Notes under the pieces: model-generated
Told to the model about the DNA's origin: nothing
The model's input: only the letters and a program-made list of their open reading frames with translations
Databases searched by the model: none
Position numbers and translations under genes: made by a program
Source: Bacteroides sp.
Lineage (GTDB): Bacteria; Bacteroidota; Bacteroidia; Bacteroidales; SM23-62
DNA length: 17,843 bases
Reading direction: 5' to 3'
NCBI GenBank assembly: GCA_030592145.1
Contig: JAUVKJ010000004.1
Coordinates: forward strand, 1-17,843
In this document: piece after piece, positions 14,344 to 17,843 of the stretch
Position numbering within the stretch: position 1 is the stretch's first letter
How the letters are laid out: the number at the start of each line of letters is the position of its first letter

Positions 14344-14604
14344 TTAATATGATACATTCGATTCCTCCATATGTACCATGATATTAAATGGACAGGTAAG
14401 CATCTCGGTGAAACAATTAATGTTGACCAAAAAAGGATTCTCCATCTTGTGAAAACAGGCGGAACCTGAAAAATTAATTTTACAGCCCAAATAACAATTC
14501 CTGCAGAGAAGCAGGATGCTGAAAAAAATATTGAAGATACTGGTGAGGGTCAATAATATCAGCCCATCGAAAAGAACCTGAGTTGAAAGCATGCATAATA
14601 TCAT
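14344..14604 (-). CDS. Possible small membrane protein with Cys-rich tail
   Basis: 86 residues from the ATG at 14604, or 82 from the ATG at 14592. One hydrophobic helix (VLFDGLILLTLTSIFNIFF) is followed by a Cys-containing region (RNCYLGCKINFSGSACFHKM, then NCFTEMLTCPFN). The frame opens 38 bp after the stop of the SAM methyltransferase gene on the same strand, so it could be the last gene of that operon. I do not recognise the family. Base composition of 14300-14640 is intermediate between the AT-rich patch and the methyltransferase, and the frame could be open by chance. If it is not a gene, 14253-14642 is a roughly 390-bp intergenic stretch with only the hicAB promoter region. Confidence 0.3.
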   Translation of the reverse strand: MILCMLSTQVLFDGLILLTLTSIFNIFFSILLLCRNCYLGCKINFSGSACFHKMENPFLVNINCFTEMLTCPFNIMVHMEESNVSY

Positions 14605-14642
14605 GCCTGTCAAGCTATTCAGTCCAGTGAAATGAAGGTTCC

Positions 14643-15380
14643 CTACTTTCCGGCTGTAATATAGAGTGAGCCGGCAATACCCCGGAGCAGGGGTGTTTTT
14701 TCGGCGGCATTCCCTATCCATGATACCGTTTTGATCAGGGCCGGGGGAACTGCCGGGTGAAGGAAATCAAAAGGGATGACCCGGATGGAGGTAAAACCCG
14801 CCTTCCGCAGAAGGCGCTTTATTTGCCATTTGAAGAATGCCGTTTCGTCGGGAGAATCTCCCATCCTTTGCTTTATGGAAGAGATATTCTTTTGAAGGGC
14901 GATCTGGGGATTCATCATGTTGGGTTCGGTAAATGTAATATGTCCGCCTGGTCTTAGCACCCTGTACATTTCGGAAAGGGCTTTATGTATCTCCAGGTGA
15001 TGAAGGACAGAGCTGCCTACCACATGGTCAAAGGAATCGTCCGGGAAGCTCATTTTGTAGGCATTATCTACCATGAACTCGATATTGGATGCTTTTACCT
15101 CTTTACGGGCTTCTTCGAGCAGGTCGGAGGAAATATCGATGGCAATGATATGGGCTCCCGTATCAACCAGTTCGCGTGTAAAATACCCGGTTCCGCAGCC
15201 CAGCTCGAGTACCTTTGAGCCTGCTTCAAGCTTATTCTTAAGCATTCCCACACGTCTTTTCCAGCGTAGTTTCCCTGCCGGGGATTCCCAGTTCCAGGTT
15301 TCGCCAGCCCCGTGTTCGATCAGGTATTTCCCGTGTTCAATCTCGTTCTGCAATCGCTTATCTTCTTCCGTACCTGTCAT
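14643..15380 (-). CDS. Class I SAM-dependent methyltransferase
   Basis: 245 residues, a single Rossmann-type methyltransferase domain. Motif I VLELGCGTGYFT is at 57-68, the acidic residue after strand 2 is Asp82 (IIAIDISSDLL), the motif II/III region is SFDHVVGSSVLHHLE (116-130), and the post-motif LRPGGHITFTEP is at 142-153. An N-terminal segment ETWNWESPAGKLRWKRRV precedes the fold. The profile fits small-molecule or sugar/lipid O-methyltransferases (Methyltransf_11/25 type). It starts 6 bp after the stop of the methyltransferase-GT2 fusion gene, so the two form an operon. The likely job is modification of a glycan or its lipid carrier, inferred from context only; the substrate is not readable. 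Confidence 0.88.
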   Translation of the reverse strand: MTGTEEDKRLQNEIEHGKYLIEHGAGETWNWESPAGKLRWKRRVGMLKNKLEAGSKVLELGCGTGYFTRELVDTGAHIIAIDISSDLLEEARKEVKASNIEFMVDNAYKMSFPDDSFDHVVGSSVLHHLEIHKALSEMYRVLRPGGHITFTEPNMMNPQIALQKNISSIKQRMGDSPDETAFFKWQIKRLLRKAGFTSIRVIPFDFLHPAVPPALIKTVSWIGNAAEKTPLLRGIAGSLYITAGK

Positions 15381-15386
15381 TTCTAA

Positions 15387-16787
15387 TTAAATAAACTTGA
15401 TTTTGCCGGCTGCAAAAAAACTCATTTTAATCAGAAGCCATCCATGTCTGAACCTGCTTATCTGGGTTGATCCGTATTCACGGTCCCGGTAACGGACGAT
15501 GATCTCTGTGATCTTAAGATTCAGCTTGGCGGCCCCAAACAGGAGATCAAAATCACCGAAGGGATCGAATTCTCCGAAATAATCCCGGTTGGCCTGTATC
15601 TTATCGTAATCAAACCTGAACAGCACTTTGGTACCGCAGAGGGTGTCTTTCATCCGCTGTCCGAGTAAATAGCTGAAAAGCCATCCGAAAAATTTATTCC
15701 CAAGGTAATTGAGAAACCGCATAGCCTGCTTTTCCATGGGATACACAAGCCTGCAACCGTTGATGAATTCGCCCCTTCCCCCGGCAATGGCATCGTAAAA
15801 CTTAGGCATATCCTCGGGCGGGGTGGTAAGGTCAGCATCCAGAATCATTAATACATCTCCCGTGGCCCGGTCAAATCCTTCCCGAACAGCATTTCCCTTC
15901 CCCTTCCCGCTCTGACGGAAAACCAGTATATCCTGGTCCTTATATTTCTCCTGTACCCTGAGCATTTCCTCATAGGTATTGTCTTTGGAGTTCCCTTCCA
16001 CAAAAATAAACTGCTGATGGGTCCCGAATTTTGGCGTGCGGAGAATGGCGTTCTCAATATTTCCTTTTTCGTTCCGGGCGGGTACCACGATCGAAACTGA
16101 GTAATCCTTCCTTTCATGAACCATTGGCTTTGCCATCAGGAAATTGATCAGGTCCAGGCTGCTGAGACCGGGCAGATTGGCTAAGATCCGGTTAAAAAGA
16201 AAACCCAGGATGGGTATGTATTTGGGGATCAGTAATTTTCTCTCAAGCTTTACCATTTCAAACCCTTCAAGGTACAGCAGGTTTTCAATATCTTTGACCG
16301 ACAGCCAGTTCTGCAGGGGCTGCTTCTGACGAACCCGGAGCATCTCGCCGAATTTAAGGAAGGGTTCCCAGATATAATTAAAACTTGAAAAAACCACCCT
16401 GGTGTTATCGTGGCAAAGTTTGCGGATGTTTTTAAGAACCGCCTGAACATCATGCAGGCTGCTCAGCAGGTCGGATACGATGATATAGTCAAAGGTTTCC
16501 TTCAGGTCCATGTCCTCTGCATCTTTCACCATAAATACCAACTGTGGATATTTTTCCCGGGCAAGCCTGATCATTTCCTCCGAAAAGTCAATCCCGAGGC
16601 CCATAGACGGTTTTACCCTGTACAACAGGTCTCCCGTACCACAGCCAATCTCAACAACTTTGCTGTTTTCAGGAATGGTAAAGGCATAATACTTATAAAT
16701 GGTCTTGTAGTATAAACGGTTCCTTCTCTTGTACTTATCGCGTTTGGGGGCAACCTGGTTATAGTAAGCGATGAGTTTTTCTTTCAT
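15387..16787 (-). CDS. Bifunctional methyltransferase-GT2 glycosyltransferase fusion
   Basis: 466 residues with two catalytic domains. Residues 1-215 form a class I SAM methyltransferase: motif I VVEIGCGTGDLL (44-55), GLGIDFSEEM (63-72, Asp67), FDYIIVSDLLSSLHD (99-113) and WLSVKDIENLLYLEGFE. Residues 229-466 form a GT2 GT-A domain: VSIVVPARNEKGNIENAI (231-248), QFIFVEGNSKDNT (259-271), GKGKGNAVREGFDRATGD (294-311), the metal-binding DADL at 317-320, a likely acceptor/catalytic loop GTKVLFRFDY (385-394), and DFDLLFGAAKL (412-422). The GT2 half resembles dolichol-phosphate-mannose or DPG-synthase-type enzymes that charge polyprenyl phosphate. The frame is continuous, so this is a genuine fusion. 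Followed after 6 bp by a second methyltransferase; divergent from a GT-C enzyme that could use a polyprenyl-phosphate sugar. Confidence 0.9.
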   Translation of the reverse strand: MKEKLIAYYNQVAPKRDKYKRRNRLYYKTIYKYYAFTIPENSKVVEIGCGTGDLLYRVKPSMGLGIDFSEEMIRLAREKYPQLVFMVKDAEDMDLKETFDYIIVSDLLSSLHDVQAVLKNIRKLCHDNTRVVFSSFNYIWEPFLKFGEMLRVRQKQPLQNWLSVKDIENLLYLEGFEMVKLERKLLIPKYIPILGFLFNRILANLPGLSSLDLINFLMAKPMVHERKDYSVSIVVPARNEKGNIENAILRTPKFGTHQQFIFVEGNSKDNTYEEMLRVQEKYKDQDILVFRQSGKGKGNAVREGFDRATGDVLMILDADLTTPPEDMPKFYDAIAGGRGEFINGCRLVYPMEKQAMRFLNYLGNKFFGWLFSYLLGQRMKDTLCGTKVLFRFDYDKIQANRDYFGEFDPFGDFDLLFGAAKLNLKITEIIVRYRDREYGSTQISRFRHGWLLIKMSFFAAGKIKFI

Positions 16788-16865
16788 ATCAGAGCGAACG
16801 GAATTAGGGCGATAAAGATAAATAAAATCAAGGGAATAAAATTTAAGTATTGAAATGGATTTTTT

Positions 16866-16896
16866 TTTGATATGTTAGCGATATTGATAAAATTTG
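16866..16896 (+). promoter_or_regulatory. Candidate promoter of the GT-C gene
   Basis: TTTG (16866-16869), a 19-nt spacer and AAAATTTG (16889-16896, 7/8 to TAnnTTTG; read as TA-AAA-TTTG it starts at 16888). Initiation would fall near 16903, about 18 nt before the ATG at 16921. Spacing supports the call; the -7 box is imperfect. Confidence 0.4.
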
Positions 16897-16920
16897 TCCT
16901 GACAAAACCAATCTCATTTC

Positions 16921-17843
16921 ATGACCAGGAAAAAAGTGTCCCCCGGGACCCAAAAAGCATTCCTCCCTATACTTGATGCATTTCTGGAAAAGCATCTGTC
17001 GCTGTTTTTTTCGTTAAGCATTTTGCTGACGGCAATCCTCGGATTCTATTTGTTTGAACTCCGTATCAGTGAAGGAGGAGACGATTCCTTCTACATTGAA
17101 GGTGCAAAAAAATTCCTCAACAAAGAAGAGTGGCCCGGCTGGCATGGACCTTTTTATCCAATTTTCCTTAGCTGGATCATGGCCATAGTCGGTTTTAAGC
17201 TATTTGCCCTCAAATTTACCTCCTACCTTTTTCTCCTTGGTTCCCAGGTATTTTTCTATCATACTTTCCGCAAGAGGATCCCGTCCACCGTCCTGGTGAT
17301 CTCCCTGCTTTTAATGTCGGTATGTGCTGAATTACTCTATTTCGGAAGCCAGACATATACCGAGGCGATGTACCTTTTCCTGCAGTCGGCCCTGTTCTAT
17401 ATGGTGATCAGGCATTACCTGGAGACTGAAGATCATTTTAAGCTTATCATTAAAAAATGGTGGATTGTTGTACTCGTTGGAGGGATACTTTTCCTGATGT
17501 CTATAACCCGGAATATCGGGATCGTAGCACTTGGCGTGATCCTGTTTTATCTCCTCATTGAGAAAAAATTTTACCTGGCAGGATATACCCTGGCAGGATT
17601 CCTGCTGTTCCGTCTGCCTTTCAGCCTTTACAAAAAAATCGCCTGGGATATTTCAAGCGCTAATATGGGGAGACAATTGAGAGAGATCCTTCTCAAAAAT
17701 ACGTATAACAGGTCACTTGGTACTGAAAATTTCAGTGGTATGGTAGACCGTTTCATTGATAACTCGGAGATATATCTGTCCAGGCTGCTTATGGTAGCCT
17801 CCGGGTTAAGGCCCCCTGACTATTCAGGAACCAGCGCTTTTGT
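16921..17843 (+). CDS. Polytopic GT-C-type membrane glycosyltransferase, 3' end outside window
   Basis: The first 307 residues are visible. A basic N-terminus is followed by a first membrane helix (about 26-45) and an acidic extracytoplasmic loop ISEGGDDSFYIEGAKKFL (49-66). Its Asp54-Asp55 sit where GT39/ArnT-type enzymes have their catalytic acidic pair. The loop WPGWHGPFYPIFLSW (71-85) follows, then several further helices up to about residue 235 and a soluble segment. GT-C enzymes take sugars from polyprenyl-phosphate donors on the periplasmic side of the membrane. It diverges from the methyltransferase-GT2 fusion, which could make such a donor. The frame is open to the window edge. The call rests on topology and the acidic loop; a non-catalytic membrane protein of the same family is possible. 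Confidence 0.72.
   Translation, partial: MTRKKVSPGTQKAFLPILDAFLEKHLSLFFSLSILLTAILGFYLFELRISEGGDDSFYIEGAKKFLNKEEWPGWHGPFYPIFLSWIMAIVGFKLFALKFTSYLFLLGSQVFFYHTFRKRIPSTVLVISLLLMSVCAELLYFGSQTYTEAMYLFLQSALFYMVIRHYLETEDHFKLIIKKWWIVVLVGGILFLMSITRNIGIVALGVILFYLLIEKKFYLAGYTLAGFLLFRLPFSLYKKIAWDISSANMGRQLREILLKNTYNRSLGTENFSGMVDRFIDNSEIYLSRLLMVASGLRPPDYSGTSAF

Noticed and set aside
14499..14516. Hairpin TCCTGC-AGAGAA-GCAGGA as a terminator or RNA element
   Set aside because: Only a 6-bp stem with no T tract, and it lies inside the possible small membrane ORF; too weak to call.
15387..16787. Methyltransferase-GT2 as two genes joined by a sequencing error
   Set aside because: The frame is continuous through the linker (about 190-228) with no internal restart signal, and both domains are complete, so a true fusion is simpler.

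Overview
The window looks like chromosomal DNA from a member of the Bacteroidota, probably the order Bacteroidales or a relative. Three things point there. It encodes an S46 dipeptidyl-peptidase and a 7TMR-DISM histidine kinase with the HDLKSP-type H-box. The best promoters fit the Bacteroidota pattern TTTG-N19-TAnnTTTG. Starts have no obvious Shine-Dalgarno sequence. No taxonomic marker such as rRNA is present, so the assignment is an inference.

Layout, left to right. (1) 1-1796, minus: 5' part of a secreted S46 dipeptidyl-peptidase, divergent from rlmN (1907-2947, plus), a 23S rRNA/tRNA adenine-C2 methyltransferase. (2) 2955-5621: a Wzx-like flippase (minus) divergent from a GT4 glycosyltransferase (plus), whose last codons overlap rnhB (ribonuclease HII). 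(3) 6343-9062, plus: a small ribbon-helix-helix-like protein, a SiaC/DUF1987 phosphoprotein and a hybrid histidine kinase (GAF-PAS-HisKA-HATPase-REC). The last two overlap by 4 nt. A second kinase, of 7TMR-DISM type (9052-11106, minus), converges on the hybrid kinase, and the two coding ends overlap by 11 bp. (4) 11255-11406: an initiator tRNA-fMet gene with a near-consensus promoter and an intrinsic terminator. (5) 11407-14340: an AT-rich accessory patch. It begins with a 14-bp copy of the tRNA 3' end and a hairpin, then carries an AbiE-type toxin-antitoxin pair and a HicAB pair, all on the minus strand. The AbiEii toxin frame is broken by an in-frame TAA at codon 41. (6) 14344-17843: an envelope or polysaccharide locus on the minus strand, with a methyltransferase-GT2 fusion, a stand-alone SAM methyltransferase and a possible small membrane ORF. 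Divergent from it is a GT-C-type membrane glycosyltransferase that runs off the window.

How the parts fit: the flippase, GT4, GT2 fusion, methyltransferases and GT-C enzyme suggest assembly and decoration of a lipid-linked surface glycan. The SiaC-kinase unit together with the convergent 7TMR-DISM kinase looks like a signalling island with no DNA-binding response regulator in sight. The toxin-antitoxin patch next to the tRNA looks horizontally acquired and partly decayed. No integrase, transposase or CRISPR array is visible. The most notable points are the nonsense-broken AbiEii frame, SiaC coupled to a hybrid kinase without SiaB or SiaA, the duplicated tRNA tail, and the methyltransferase-GT2 fusion.
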